Shown: positions 8,332-17,056 of the stretch, one piece after another
How the letters are laid out: every line of letters begins with the position of its first letter
How positions within the stretch are numbered: position 1 is the stretch's first letter
Assembly: GCA_003132025.1 (NCBI GenBank)
Contig: PKWJ01000057.1
Coordinates: 50,320 to 97,866, forward strand
Direction: 5' to 3'
DNA: 47,547 nt
DNA from: Gammaproteobacteria bacterium
Lineage (GTDB): Bacteria > Pseudomonadota > Gammaproteobacteria > Steroidobacterales > Steroidobacteraceae
Position numbers and translations under genes: made by a program
Notes under the pieces: generated by a model
Seen by the model: the letters and a program-made list of their open reading frames with translations, nothing else
Databases searched by the model: none
Told to the model about the DNA's origin: nothing

Positions 8332-9087
8332 TCACAGCAGGTTGTTGGGCCAGATCATCGTGCGCCACATATGCGCCACCGGCGAATTATCAAACCCGAG
8401 CCCTTCAGCCGGCTGCCTGAAGTGCCGACCGATCACATCGGTGAATTCCTCCGGGTCGACCGCCACATCAGGATCGAAGGCATAGGCGTCGTTCAGCGTG
8501 ATCAGCCGCGCGCTCATGTACCAGCGATGGTTCCTGGCTTCATCGTAAGCCTGCCGTATGTAGGCCGACGGCACGTACTCCGGTCCGAAGTATTCCCGAT
8601 AGGCTTCGGGGTAACCGTAGCCGACCGACTCGTCGGGAAAGAACCGCAAGGCCTGATGATTGCGCACCGCCCAGCTGATTTCCTCGCTCACGTAGGGCTC
8701 GATCAGCTGCGCGCCCCAATAGCCGTGATCGGTGCGGATCAGGGCGCCATTGGCGATGTCGTGCAGCAGGCAGCCGAGCACGATCTTTTCATCGCATCCG
8801 GATCGCAGCGCCAGCCTGGCGCTTTGCAACAGGTGGTTGCGCGTGAACTCGGTAAATCGAAGCCGGAAGAAATCCAGCAGTTGCGGCCTGTCGGGCATCT
8901 TCGGCAGCAGCGGGTTGTCGCCCATCATGAACACGCAGTCCGGGCCCAGTTGCGCCAGTAGCTCGCGTTCAAGTTCCGGATGTTCGCGACCGAGGACCGC
9001 GATCGGGTGCGGCAGGATCAGGCGGCGGCGGCCGCCCTGCGCGGCGGTGGTCGGTGACGGCTGCCCGCCACTCGAATTGGTGTTCAT
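8332..9087 (-). CDS. HD-domain protein (putative metal-dependent phosphohydrolase)
   Basis: About 251 residues from ATG 9087; an ATG at 9135 would add 16 residues of no clear conservation. The HD fold shows as RNHLLQSARLAL (first His), then CLLHDIANG (HD pair), then VRNHQAL and a later NDAYAFDPD. HD proteins hydrolyse phosphoester bonds using bound metals, but nothing here fixes the substrate. The region LPHPIAVLGREHPELERELLAQLG and LLDFFRLRFTEF before the HD motif is shared with uncharacterised relatives. Divergent from gabD with a 127-base gap when counted from 9087; convergent with the MFS gene. Confidence 0.75.
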   Translation of the reverse strand: MNTNSSGGQPSPTTAAQGGRRRLILPHPIAVLGREHPELERELLAQLGPDCVFMMGDNPLLPKMPDRPQLLDFFRLRFTEFTRNHLLQSARLALRSGCDEKIVLGCLLHDIANGALIRTDHGYWGAQLIEPYVSEEISWAVRNHQALRFFPDESVGYGYPEAYREYFGPEYVPSAYIRQAYDEARNHRWYMSARLITLNDAYAFDPDVAVDPEEFTDVIGRHFRQPAEGLGFDNSPVAHMWRTMIWPNNLL

Positions 9088-9214
9088 GACACTGCTGTTC
9101 CGTGTGGATGACTGCAGCGCATTATGGACCAGCACGGGCGCGACCGGTGGACTGCGCAGATGCGCACGCCGGCGCTATCATGCACGGTCTGCCGCCTTCG
9201 AACCCGGACCACAA

Positions 9215-10669
9215 ATGAATCTGAAAGACGTACGCCTCCTCAGGAATCAATGCTACATCGACGGCAAATGGACCGCCGCCGACAGCGCCGCCGTGCGCGA
9301 GGTGCGCAACCCGGCGACCGGAGAGCTCCTGGCCACTGTGCCTTTTGCCGGAGTCGCCGAGACGCGGCGCGCCATCGAGGCGGCCGGCCGCGCTTTCGGA
9401 CCATGGCGTGCCAGGACCGCGGACGAACGGGCCAAAGTACTGCGACGATGGTACGAGCTGATGATGGCGAACCAGGACGATCTGGCCTGCCTGATGACCA
9501 GTGAACAGGGCAAACCGCTGTCCGAGTCGCGCGGGGAGATCAGCTACGCGGCGTCCTTCATCGAATGGTTTGCCGAGGAGGCGCGGCGCGTCGACGGCGA
9601 CGTCATCGCTTCGCCCTGGGTTGACAAACGCATTGTCGTCGTGCGCGAGCCGGTCGGTGTCTGCGCCGCGATCACGCCATGGAATTTTCCGGCGGCGATG
9701 ATTACCCGCAAGGTGGCGCCGGCGCTGGCCGCGGGCTGCACCATCATCGTCAAGCCGGCGCTGCAGACGCCGCTATCGGCGCTGGCGATGGCCGAGCTGG
9801 CGGCGCGCGCCGGCGTGCCGGCCGGGGTATGCAGTGTCGTGACCGGCGATTCGCGTGCCATCGGCGGCGAACTCACCAGCCATCCGATGGTGCGCAAGCT
9901 GAGCTTCACCGGTTCGACTGAAACCGGCCGCATCCTGGCGGCGCAGTGCGCGCCGACTGTGAAACGCATGTCGCTCGAGCTCGGCGGCAATGCGCCGTTC
10001 ATCGTGTTCGATGATGCCGACATCGACGCCGCGGTCGAGGGTGCGATGGTTTCGAAGTACCGCAATACCGGACAGACCTGTGTGTGCGCCAACCGGCTGC
10101 TGGTTCAGGACGGTATCTACGATGCCTTCGCGCACAAGCTGGCCGCCGCGGTGGCGAAGCTGAAGGTCGGCAACGGCATGGAAGCCGGAGTGGAGCAGGG
10201 ACCGCTGATCGACGCGCCCGCGCTGGCCAAGGTGGAGGAACTGGTGGGCGATGCCGTGAGCCAGGGTGCACGGGTGATCACCGGGGGTGGCCGGCATGCG
10301 CTCGGGCGAACCTACTACCAGCCCACGGTACTGGCGGATGTACGCTCGACAATGCGCCTGGCGCGCGAGGAGGTGTTTGGACCTGTTGCGCCATTGTTCC
10401 GCTTTACACGCGAGGCGGACGCTATTTGTATGGCGAATGACACAGAATTTGGATTGGCAGCCTATTTCTACGCACGCGATGTGGGGCGCGTCTGGCGTGT
10501 TTCGAGCGCACTGGAGTGCGGTATAGTCGGCATCAACACCGGACTGATCAGCACGGCGGTGGCGCCATTTGGCGGTGTGAAGCAGTCCGGAGTGGGGCGC
10601 GAAGGCTCACGCTATGGGATCAACGAATATCTCGACCTCAAGTACCTTTGCATGGGTGGCATCGCCTAG
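9215..10669 (+). CDS. gabD: NAD(P)-dependent succinate-semialdehyde dehydrogenase
   Basis: 484-residue aldehyde dehydrogenase oxidising succinate semialdehyde to succinate in the GABA shunt. Features: CYIDGKW and NPATGELLATVP near the N-terminus, ITPWNFPAAMITRK and GCTIIVKPA for NAD(P) binding, LSFTGSTETGR, catalytic Glu255 in LELGGNAPF, catalytic Cys289 in NTGQTCVCANR, EEVFGPV and the GabD-typical end FGGVKQSGVGREGSRYGINEYLDLKY. ATG 9215 gives the family N-terminus; the open frame continues upstream only because it is antisense to the HD gene. It could finish the putrescine route encoded at 40-47 kb. A close hydroxylated semialdehyde is the main alternative substrate. Confidence 0.88.
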   Translation: MNLKDVRLLRNQCYIDGKWTAADSAAVREVRNPATGELLATVPFAGVAETRRAIEAAGRAFGPWRARTADERAKVLRRWYELMMANQDDLACLMTSEQGKPLSESRGEISYAASFIEWFAEEARRVDGDVIASPWVDKRIVVVREPVGVCAAITPWNFPAAMITRKVAPALAAGCTIIVKPALQTPLSALAMAELAARAGVPAGVCSVVTGDSRAIGGELTSHPMVRKLSFTGSTETGRILAAQCAPTVKRMSLELGGNAPFIVFDDADIDAAVEGAMVSKYRNTGQTCVCANRLLVQDGIYDAFAHKLAAAVAKLKVGNGMEAGVEQGPLIDAPALAKVEELVGDAVSQGARVITGGGRHALGRTYYQPTVLADVRSTMRLAREEVFGPVAPLFRFTREADAICMANDTEFGLAAYFYARDVGRVWRVSSALECGIVGINTGLISTAVAPFGGVKQSGVGREGSRYGINEYLDLKYLCMGGIA

Positions 10670-10671
10670 CG

Positions 10672-10687
10672 GCAGCCTTCGGGCTGC
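10672..10687 (+). terminator. UUCG-capped hairpin directly after gabD
   Basis: GCAGCC-TTCG-GGCTGC begins three bases after the gabD stop: a perfect six-pair stem with the very stable UUCG tetraloop. There is no following T run, so it may protect the mRNA end or pause polymerase rather than act as a classical intrinsic terminator. Confidence 0.5.
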
Positions 10688-10746
10688 GCATATACTCAGC
10701 GCTGCAAGACGAACGAATGCCATGACTGACGAGCGCTGGTTTCCGG

Positions 10747-10858
10747 TGGAGCGGCAGCGACGACCTTGATGATTCCGGTTCCTGCTCGGCCTGAAAGGTG
10801 CAACCCCCGCATCACTGCGCCGAACTTGCAAGGTAACGGGCGCCGCTCCATTTTTTTT
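10747..10858 (+). ncRNA. candidate structured RNA with U8 tail, between gabD and ald
   Basis: Four nested pairings can be drawn in this gene-free gap: GGAGCGGC (10748-10755) with GCCGCTCC (10842-10849), extendable by T10747-A10850; ACCTTG (10763-10768) with CAAGGT (10829-10834); TCGGC (10786-10790) with GCCGA (10819-10823); and GGTGC (10797-10801) with GCATC (10809-10813) closing a seven-base loop. The outer stem is followed by eight T residues (10851-10858) on the plus strand, as at the end of a small RNA. I compared it by eye with SRP 4.5S, 6S and glycine riboswitch patterns and found no match. Strand is inferred from the T run. It could instead be a long terminator or a degenerate mobile element. 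Confidence 0.35.
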
Positions 10859-10865
10859 CTTCGGC

Positions 10866-11963
10866 TCAGGCCGCGATGGACAACCCCAGCTCGCGCGCCA
10901 CGGCCGGGTGCACCACTGTCCCGTGCACGATATTCAGGCCGGCGGCAAGTCCGGCGTCTTCCGCGGTCGCGCGCTCCCAGCCTTTGTCCGCCAGCGCCTT
11001 GACGTAAGGCAACGTCGCGTTGTTGAGCGCGAAAGCGGAAGTGCGCGGCAGAGCGCCCGGCATGTTGGTGACGCAATAGTGAATGACGCCGTCGACCGCG
11101 TAGACCGGCGCGGCGTGCGTGGTGGGCCTGCTGGTCTGGAAGCAGCCGCCCTGATCGATGGCGATGTCGACCACGACCGATCCCGGGCGCATGCGCTTGA
11201 TCATGGCGGCAGTGACCACTTTCGGCGCGGCGGCGCCCGGCAGCAGCACCGCCCCGATCACCAGGTCGGCCTCGGAGATAGACTTCTCGATGGTATCGGC
11301 GGTGGAGAACAACGTGCGCACGGCGCCGTGGAACTGGCGATCCAGTTCACGTAACCGACGGATCGAACGATCGATTGCCGTCACATCGGCACGCAGGCCG
11401 TGCGCCATCTCGATGGCGTTGGTGCCGGCAACACCGGCGCCGATGACGACTACTTTAGCGGGCGTCACACCGGGCACGCCGCCCAGCAGCACGCCGCGTC
11501 CGCCGTTGCCCTGCTGCAGATACTGAGCGCCGACCTGGATCGACATGCGACCTGCCACTTCGCTCATCGGCATCAGCAGCGGCAGCGAGCCGTCGGTTGC
11601 GGTCACGGTCTCGTAGGCGATCGCGACGCATTGTGATTTGATCAGTCCCTCGGCCTGGGCGCGATCCGCGGCCAGATGCAGATAGGTGAACAGCACCTGG
11701 TCGCGCCGCAGGCGCGCGCATTCGCTCAGCTGCGGTTCCTTCACCTTTACGATCAGCTGCGAATCCCTGAAGACGACGTCGGCGGTGGGGGCAATGGTGG
11801 CACCGGCATTGCGGTAGTTGTCGTCGCTGAAATCAATCCCGGCACCCGCGCCGCTTTGCACCAGCACCTCATGGCCGCCGGCGACCAGCTCACGGACCGC
11901 GGCCGGTACCAAGCCCACGCGATACTCATGAATCTTGATTTCCTTGGGGACGCCGATGCGCAT
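10866..11963 (-). CDS. ald: alanine dehydrogenase
   Basis: 365 residues; NAD-dependent oxidative deamination of L-alanine to pyruvate and ammonia. MRIGVPKEIKIHEYRVGL is the classical N-terminus, which sets the start at ATG 11963 (GGAG six bases upstream) rather than an in-frame ATG 30 codons earlier. Lys75 in VKVKEP and His96 in YLHLAAD are the catalytic pair at the usual positions; VVVIGAGVAGTNA is the NAD fold; ALLPGAAAPK-type residues (VLLPGAAAPKVVT) and DIAIDQGGC follow. Divergently transcribed from an Lrp/AsnC regulator, the arrangement seen for many ald genes, so alanine or another amino acid probably induces it through that regulator. Confidence 0.95.
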   Translation of the reverse strand: MRIGVPKEIKIHEYRVGLVPAAVRELVAGGHEVLVQSGAGAGIDFSDDNYRNAGATIAPTADVVFRDSQLIVKVKEPQLSECARLRRDQVLFTYLHLAADRAQAEGLIKSQCVAIAYETVTATDGSLPLLMPMSEVAGRMSIQVGAQYLQQGNGGRGVLLGGVPGVTPAKVVVIGAGVAGTNAIEMAHGLRADVTAIDRSIRRLRELDRQFHGAVRTLFSTADTIEKSISEADLVIGAVLLPGAAAPKVVTAAMIKRMRPGSVVVDIAIDQGGCFQTSRPTTHAAPVYAVDGVIHYCVTNMPGALPRTSAFALNNATLPYVKALADKGWERATAEDAGLAAGLNIVHGTVVHPAVARELGLSIAA

Positions 11964-12062
11964 AGTGCTCTCCAGTCTCTGGCGGTACGGGCCCGCAGGG
12001 CCGATGAGCCATTGTGACGCCCGGGTGTGGCAGCCGATTGCAAAATAGGGCACAAAACGACG

Positions 12063-12071
12063 CCATAATGG
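12063..12071. promoter_or_regulatory. small palindrome CCATAATGG in the ald/lrp divergent region
   Basis: CCAT-A-ATGG is a perfect nine-base dyad lying 32 bases upstream of the regulator start and 100 bases upstream of ald. It overlaps a CATAAT sequence (12064-12069) that could serve as a -10 for the regulator gene, although the TTGCAA at 12038-12043 is 20 bases away, too far for a good -35. It is a reasonable place for Lrp-type autoregulation; this is inference from position only. Confidence 0.3.
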
Positions 12072-12102
12072 CAGATTCTTGCGTACTAATGCTGTATGTT
12101 AA

Positions 12103-12573
12103 ATGGATATGCAGTTGGATCGCTCAGATCGCAAGATTCTCCGCGAGCTTCAGCGCGACGCCCGACAGTCCAATGCCGCGCTTGCGGCCGGCGTGGGCCT
12201 GTCGGAATCGGCCTGCCTGCGACGCGTGCGACTGCTGGAACAGGCCGGCGTCATCGAGCGCTACACCGCCATGCTCAGCGCTCCCAAGGTCGGCATCACG
12301 GTCGGATTCATCATCCGCATCACGCTCAAGGGGCAGACCGATCGCGATCTGGGGGCGTTCGAGCAGGCGGTGCAGGCGGTTCCCGAGGTTACCGAGTGCG
12401 ATCTGACCACCGGCGGCTCCGACTATGTACTACGAGTGGTGGCGCGAGATGCCGCCGACTTCGAGCGGCTGCACAGCAAGGTCCTGACCAAGTTGCCCGG
12501 CGTAGCGCGCGTAGATTCGAGCTTCGTACTGCGATCGGTGGTGAAGAACGCCGGCTTGCCGATCGACGGCTGA
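12103..12573 (+). CDS. Lrp/AsnC family transcriptional regulator
   Basis: 156 residues. An N-terminal winged helix-turn-helix (LDRSDRKILRELQRDARQSN, then VGLSESACLRRVRLLEQAG, residues about 5-60) precedes the RAM ligand-binding domain (VGFIIRITLKG, VTECDLTTGGSDYVLRVVARD, and the FERLHSKVLTKLPGVARVDSSFVLR end, residues about 65-140). Such proteins form octamers that sense amino acids. It diverges from ald, so control of alanine dehydrogenase is the likeliest job. ATG 12103 and ATG 12109 are both possible; neither has a clear ribosome site. Confidence 0.9.
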   Translation: MDMQLDRSDRKILRELQRDARQSNAALAAGVGLSESACLRRVRLLEQAGVIERYTAMLSAPKVGITVGFIIRITLKGQTDRDLGAFEQAVQAVPEVTECDLTTGGSDYVLRVVARDAADFERLHSKVLTKLPGVARVDSSFVLRSVVKNAGLPIDG

Positions 12574-12594
12574 TAGTAACAAATGAAACCAGTG

Positions 12595-12600
12595 TATAAT
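12595..12600 (+). promoter_or_regulatory. putative -10 element of the tyrosine-degradation operon
   Basis: A perfect TATAAT, preceded directly by TG, lies 47 bases before the hpd start in otherwise GC-rich DNA and just after the lrp stop. The best -35 at 18 bases distance is TGATAG, which is poor, so an activator or the TG extension may compensate. A GGGGG ribosome site precedes hpd. Confidence 0.45.
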
Positions 12601-12646
12601 GCCCGGCACGCGGGTCCGATGGACTGCATGACTGCGGGGGCGCTTT

Positions 12647-13741
12647 ATGGGCCAGGATCTGTACGACAATCCACTCGGCACCGACGGCTTCGAATTCGTC
12701 GAGTTCACCGGTCCGGACCCGCAGGGCCTGGGCCAGTTGTTCGAAGCCATGGGTTTCACCGCGGTGGCCCGCCATCGTTCCAAGAATGTACTGCGCTACA
12801 AGCAGGGCGATATCGACTTCATCCTGAACATGGAGCCGCACGGTCAGGCGGCCGAGTTCCGCGGCGCTCACGGGGCATCGATCAATGCCATGGCATTTCG
12901 GGTGCGCGATGCCGCCGCCGCGCTGCGGATCGCACTGCAACGCGGCGCCAAGCAGGCCACAGGGTCGATCGGGCCGATGGAGCTGAACATACCGGTGATC
13001 GAAGGCATCGGCGGCTCCTTTCTATACCTGGTCGACCGCTACGGGGCGCAGGAAATCTATGACGTGGATTTTGTAGCGATCCCGGGGGCAGCCGAGCGCG
13101 AGCAGGCCAACAGCGCCGGACTCACCTACATCGATCACCTGACGCATAACGTCAATCGCGGCAACATGAAGACCTGGGCGGATTTCTATGAGCGGGTGTT
13201 CAATTTCCGCGAGATCCGCTACTTCGACATCGAGGGCAAAGTTACCGGCCTGTTCTCCAAGGCGATGACGAGTCCGGACGGCAAGATCCGCATTCCGCTC
13301 AATGAGAGCCAGGACGACAAATCGCAGATCGAGGAATTCCTGCACGCCTACAAAGGCGAGGGCATCCAGCACGTGGCACTGGGGACGGAGGATATCTACG
13401 CCACCGTCGATCGCATGCGCGCGCGCGGCGTGAAGTTCCAGGATACGCCCGACTCCTATTATGAGGCGCTGGACCAACGCGTCGCCGGCCACGGCGAGTC
13501 ACTGGCGCGCCTGAGCGAGCGGCGCATCCTGATCGACGGCGCGCCTACGCAAGGCCAGGGCCTGCTGCTGCAGATATTCACCCAGAATGCGGTTGGCCCA
13601 TGTTTCTTCGAAATAATACAGCGCAAGGGCAACGAGGGATTTGGCGAAGGCAATTTCAAGGCGCTGTTCGAGTCGCTGGAACTCGACCAGGTGCGCCGCG
13701 GCGTGCTGACACTCGGCCCGGAGAGCGGCAAGGGGTCATGA
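12647..13741 (+). CDS. hpd: 4-hydroxyphenylpyruvate dioxygenase
   Basis: 364 residues; converts 4-hydroxyphenylpyruvate to homogentisate with loss of CO2, the entry step after tyrosine transamination. Two vicinal-oxygen-chelate halves are visible. The iron ligands fit: His164 ([10 protein letters not shown]), His242 (GIQHVALGT) and Glu322 (FFEIIQRKG). [15 protein letters not shown] is the conserved C-terminal helix. The first half begins [11 protein letters not shown] and includes [13 protein letters not shown]-type residues. First gene of a five-gene operon; its stop overlaps the hmgA start as ATGA, suggesting coupled translation. Confidence 0.96.
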   Translation: MGQDLYDNPLGTDGFEFVEFTGPDPQGLGQLFEAMGFTAVARHRSKNVLRYKQGDIDFILNMEPHGQAAEFRGAHGASINAMAFRVRDAAAALRIALQRGAKQATGSIGPMELNIPVIEGIGGSFLYLVDRYGAQEIYDVDFVAIPGAAEREQANSAGLTYIDHLTHNVNRGNMKTWADFYERVFNFREIRYFDIEGKVTGLFSKAMTSPDGKIRIPLNESQDDKSQIEEFLHAYKGEGIQHVALGTEDIYATVDRMRARGVKFQDTPDSYYEALDQRVAGHGESLARLSERRILIDGAPTQGQGLLLQIFTQNAVGPCFFEIIQRKGNEGFGEGNFKALFESLELDQVRRGVLTLGPESGKGS

Positions 13742-15063
13742 ACAGTACCGTGGAACCGCGATTGCGCGAGGCCGAGCTGGCCTATCAAAGCGGCTTCGGC
13801 AACCATTTCGCGAGCGAAGCCCTGGCCGGCGCGTTGCCGGAGCAGAACTCGCCGCAACGCTGTCCCTATGGGTTGTACGCGGAACAACTGTCGGGCACGG
13901 CATTCACCGCCCCGCGCAGTGCCAACCGGCGTTCGTGGCTGTACCGGATCCGCCCGGCGGTGATGCATCACCCGTTCCGATCCACGGATCAGGGCCGCAT
14001 CTGCGGTGATTTCTCGCAAAGCGTGACGCCTCCAAACCAGATGCGCTGGGATCCACTGCCGATTCCGGCGACGCCGGCCGATTTCCTCGATGGCCTGGTG
14101 ACGCTGGCCGGTAACGGTGACCCGCAGCTCCAGAGCGGCTGCGCGATCCACGTCTATGCCGCCAACCGCTCGATGACACAGCGCGCGCTCTACAGCGCCG
14201 ACGGCGAGCTGCTGCTCGTGCCGCAGCAGGGGCGGCTGCTCCTCACCACCGAACTCGGGCGGCTGGCGTTGGAACCGCTCGAGGTCGCGGTCATTCCGCG
14301 CGGCGTGCGCTTTCGCGTCGAGCTGCGCGATGCAGCTGCACGCGGCTACCTGTGCGAAAACTTCGGCGCCGCGTTTCGTCTGCCCGACCTGGGTCCGATT
14401 GGCTCGAATGGGCTGGCCTGCGAGCGCGATTTTCGTACGCCCGTGGCCTGGTACGAAGACCGGCAGCAGCCGCACGAACTGGTCGCAAAGTTCATGGGCC
14501 GGCTCTGGACGGCGCAAATGGATCACTCGCCGTTCGACGTGGTGGCATGGCGCGGCAACCTGGCGCCCTACAAGTACGATCTTCGTCGCTTCAACACCAT
14601 CGGCTCGATCAGCTTCGACCATCCGGATCCGTCGATCTTCCTGGTGCTGCAGTCCATCACCGACACGGCGGGCGTCGACGCCGTGGACTTCGCCGTGTTT
14701 CCCCCGCGCTGGCTCGCGATGGAGCACACGTTCCGACCGCCGTGGTTCCATCGCAATGTCGCCAGCGAATTCATGGGACTGATCGAGGGGAAATACGATG
14801 CCAAGGCCGAGGGTTTCCTGCCCGGGGGCGCCTCGCTGCACAATTGCATGAGCGGTCACGGACCGGATGCCGCAACGGTCGACAGCGCCAGCGCTGCGGA
14901 TACCAGCCGACCCGAGCACATCACCGGCACCATGGCTTTCATGTTCGAGACGCGCTGGGTGATACGGCCGACGCGCTACGCACTCGAATCGGCGCTGCTG
15001 CAAAGCGACTACGCCGCGTGCTGGCAGGGCCTGCCGAAGCGCTTCGATCCGCAGCGGCGCTGA
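13738..15063 (+). CDS. hmgA: homogentisate 1,2-dioxygenase
   Basis: 441 residues, full family length; opens the homogentisate ring to maleylacetoacetate. [19 protein letters not shown] and [25 protein letters not shown] are the family N-terminus. The iron site fits the human enzyme pattern: His338 and Glu344 in [12 protein letters not shown] and His374 in SGHGPD, with the same spacing. ATG 13738 overlaps the hpd stop by four bases. It is followed nine bases later by fahA. A long open frame on the opposite strand here is a by-product of GC-rich codons. Confidence 0.96.
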   Translation: MNSTVEPRLREAELAYQSGFGNHFASEALAGALPEQNSPQRCPYGLYAEQLSGTAFTAPRSANRRSWLYRIRPAVMHHPFRSTDQGRICGDFSQSVTPPNQMRWDPLPIPATPADFLDGLVTLAGNGDPQLQSGCAIHVYAANRSMTQRALYSADGELLLVPQQGRLLLTTELGRLALEPLEVAVIPRGVRFRVELRDAAARGYLCENFGAAFRLPDLGPIGSNGLACERDFRTPVAWYEDRQQPHELVAKFMGRLWTAQMDHSPFDVVAWRGNLAPYKYDLRRFNTIGSISFDHPDPSIFLVLQSITDTAGVDAVDFAVFPPRWLAMEHTFRPPWFHRNVASEFMGLIEGKYDAKAEGFLPGGASLHNCMSGHGPDAATVDSASAADTSRPEHITGTMAFMFETRWVIRPTRYALESALLQSDYAACWQGLPKRFDPQRR

Positions 15064-15072
15064 GCGGCTGCG

Positions 15073-16401
15073 ATGGCGCTGAACGAAACGCACGACCCGC
15101 AACTGTCCAGTTGGGTCGCTGCCGCCAACGGCGCCGGAACGGATTTCACGCTGCAGAACCTGCCGCTGGGCGTATTCCGGTGCGCCGGCAGCAGCGAGGC
15201 GTTTCGCGGCGGAGTCGCGATCGGCGATCAGATTCTTGACCTCGCAGCGGCGCTACAGGCCGGGGTATTCGATGCCCGCGAAGTGGGAGCGGCGGCCGCA
15301 GGTGCGGCGATGGCGGCTGCTCAGCCGGCACTGAATGAACTCATGGCTGCGGGACCTGCGGCCTGGACGGCGCTGCGCCTGGCGCTGTCGCGGGCGCTGC
15401 GATCGGGCGCGCCACAACAGGCGGCATTGCAGTCGTGCCTGCTGCCACAGGCGCAGGCGCAGTTCGCGTTGCCGGCCCGCATCGGCGATTACACCGACTT
15501 CTATACCTCGATCTACCACGCGACGGCTGTGGGAAAATTGTTTCGGCCCGACAATCCGCTGCTGCCCAATTACAAATGGATGCCGATCGCCTACCACGGT
15601 CGCTGCTCATCGATAGCAATTTCCGGACAGCAGTTCAAGCGCCCGTCGGGCCAGATCCTGGCCGCCGGCGCGGCGACACCGGTACTCGCTCCCAGTCAGC
15701 GACTGGACTATGAACTTGAGCTCGGCTTGTTCATCGGACCCGGCAATGCGCTGGGAACGCCGATCGCGATCGAGAGCGCCGAGTCGAACGTGTTCGGCCT
15801 GTGCCTGCTCAACGACTGGTCGGCGCGCGACCTGCAGGCCTGGGAGTACCAACCGCTCGGGCCGTTCCTGGGCAAGAACTTCGCGACCACGATTTCGCCC
15901 TGGATCGTCACCCTCGAAGCGCTGGAGCCGTACCGCGTCGCCTGGACGCGGCCGGCCGCTGATCCACAACCGCTTTCGTACCTGGATTCGCCCGAGCTGC
16001 GCCGCACGGGCGCGATCGACATTCAACTCGAATGCCTGCTGCAGTCTGCGGCCATGCGCCGCTCGGGCCAGGTTCCATGCCGTCTGTCGCGCAGCAGCTT
16101 CAGGCACGCCTACTGGACCATCGCGCAGATGGTGGCGCATCACACCGTCAACGGCTGCAACCTGCGGCCAGGCGATGTGCTCGGTACCGGCACGCAATCG
16201 GGGCCGCAGGCGGCCGAGGCCGGATCGCTGCTGGAGCTGTCGGTCGGTGGCAAGCAGCCACTGACCTTGCCCGACGGCGAGACGCGGCGGTTTCTGGAGG
16301 ACGACGACGCGGTGATCATGCGCGGCTGGTGTGAGCGTGCGGGCGCGGCGCGGGTCGGATTCGGCGAGCTGGAGGGCCGCGTGCTGAAGCACGCGGGTTG
16401 A
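15073..16401 (+). CDS. fahA: fumarylacetoacetase
   Basis: 442 residues; hydrolyses fumarylacetoacetate to fumarate and acetoacetate, the last step of tyrosine catabolism. Family landmarks: LPLGVFR near the N-terminus, ARIGDYTDFYTSIYHATAVGKLFRP around the metal-binding Asp, NYKWMPIAYHGR, the paired glutamates in LDYELELGLFIG, LLNDWSARDLQAWEYQPLGPFLGKNF and TISPWIV, then AHHTVNGCNLRPGD. The first 25 residues are longer than in some relatives. Third gene of the operon; maiA starts seven bases downstream. Confidence 0.95.
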   Translation: MALNETHDPQLSSWVAAANGAGTDFTLQNLPLGVFRCAGSSEAFRGGVAIGDQILDLAAALQAGVFDAREVGAAAAGAAMAAAQPALNELMAAGPAAWTALRLALSRALRSGAPQQAALQSCLLPQAQAQFALPARIGDYTDFYTSIYHATAVGKLFRPDNPLLPNYKWMPIAYHGRCSSIAISGQQFKRPSGQILAAGAATPVLAPSQRLDYELELGLFIGPGNALGTPIAIESAESNVFGLCLLNDWSARDLQAWEYQPLGPFLGKNFATTISPWIVTLEALEPYRVAWTRPAADPQPLSYLDSPELRRTGAIDIQLECLLQSAAMRRSGQVPCRLSRSSFRHAYWTIAQMVAHHTVNGCNLRPGDVLGTGTQSGPQAAEAGSLLELSVGGKQPLTLPDGETRRFLEDDDAVIMRGWCERAGAARVGFGELEGRVLKHAG

Positions 16402-16408
16402 AGCCGCG

Positions 16409-17056
16409 ATGCTAAGGTTACACGGCTACTTTCGCAGTTCGGCGGCCTTCCGGGTGCGCATCGCGCTCAACTACAAGCAGCTCGATTACCAGTCGATACC
16501 GGTGCACCTGCTGCGCGACGGTGGCGAGCAGCACAGCGCAAGCTTCCGGCAGCGCAATCCCGCGCGCCTGGTGCCGGTACTTGAAGACGGCGCGCTGATG
16601 CTGACCCAGTCATTGGCGATCATCGAGTATCTGGAGGAGACGCATCCGACACCGGCACTATTGCCGCGCGCCGCCGCAGGACGTGCGCGGGTGCGCGCGC
16701 TGGCATTGAGCATCGCCTGTGACATCCATCCGCTCAACAATTTGCGGGTGATGCGCTACCTGAAGTCGCCACTGGAGATCGACGATCCACGCCGCGACGA
16801 ATGGTCGCGCCACTGGATAGCACTGGGCTTTACCGCGCTCGAAGCCATGTTGGCGCAGCCAGGGACGGCCGGCGACTACTGTTACGGCGATGCGCCGACG
16901 CTGGCCGATTGCTGCCTGATACCGCAGGTGTTCAACGCGCAGCGCGTGCATTGCCCGCTCGAGCCGTATCCCATCATCGGGCGTATCTATGATCACTGCA
17001 TGCGGCAGGAAGTGTTTGCGCGTGCGGCGCCGGCGGCCCAGAGCGATGCCGAGTAG
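16409..17056 (+). CDS. maiA: maleylacetoacetate isomerase
   Basis: 215-residue zeta-class glutathione transferase that isomerises maleylacetoacetate to fumarylacetoacetate, using glutathione. YFRSSAAFRVRIALNYK carries the catalytic serine region; NPARLVPVLEDG and LTQSLAIIEYLEETHP bind glutathione; IACDIHPLNNLRVMRYL is the zeta-class fingerprint; YCYGDAPTLADCCLIPQVFNAQR lies in the C-terminal helical domain. Its last 11 bases overlap the start of the marR-type gene. Confidence 0.95.
   Translation: MLRLHGYFRSSAAFRVRIALNYKQLDYQSIPVHLLRDGGEQHSASFRQRNPARLVPVLEDGALMLTQSLAIIEYLEETHPTPALLPRAAAGRARVRALALSIACDIHPLNNLRVMRYLKSPLEIDDPRRDEWSRHWIALGFTALEAMLAQPGTAGDYCYGDAPTLADCCLIPQVFNAQRVHCPLEPYPIIGRIYDHCMRQEVFARAAPAAQSDAE

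Noticed and set aside
10740-10860. The hairpin region as 4.5S SRP RNA, 6S RNA or a glycine riboswitch
   Set aside because: The GNRA-capped SRP domain, the large 6S bubble and the glycine aptamer core are all missing; reported only as an unassigned candidate.
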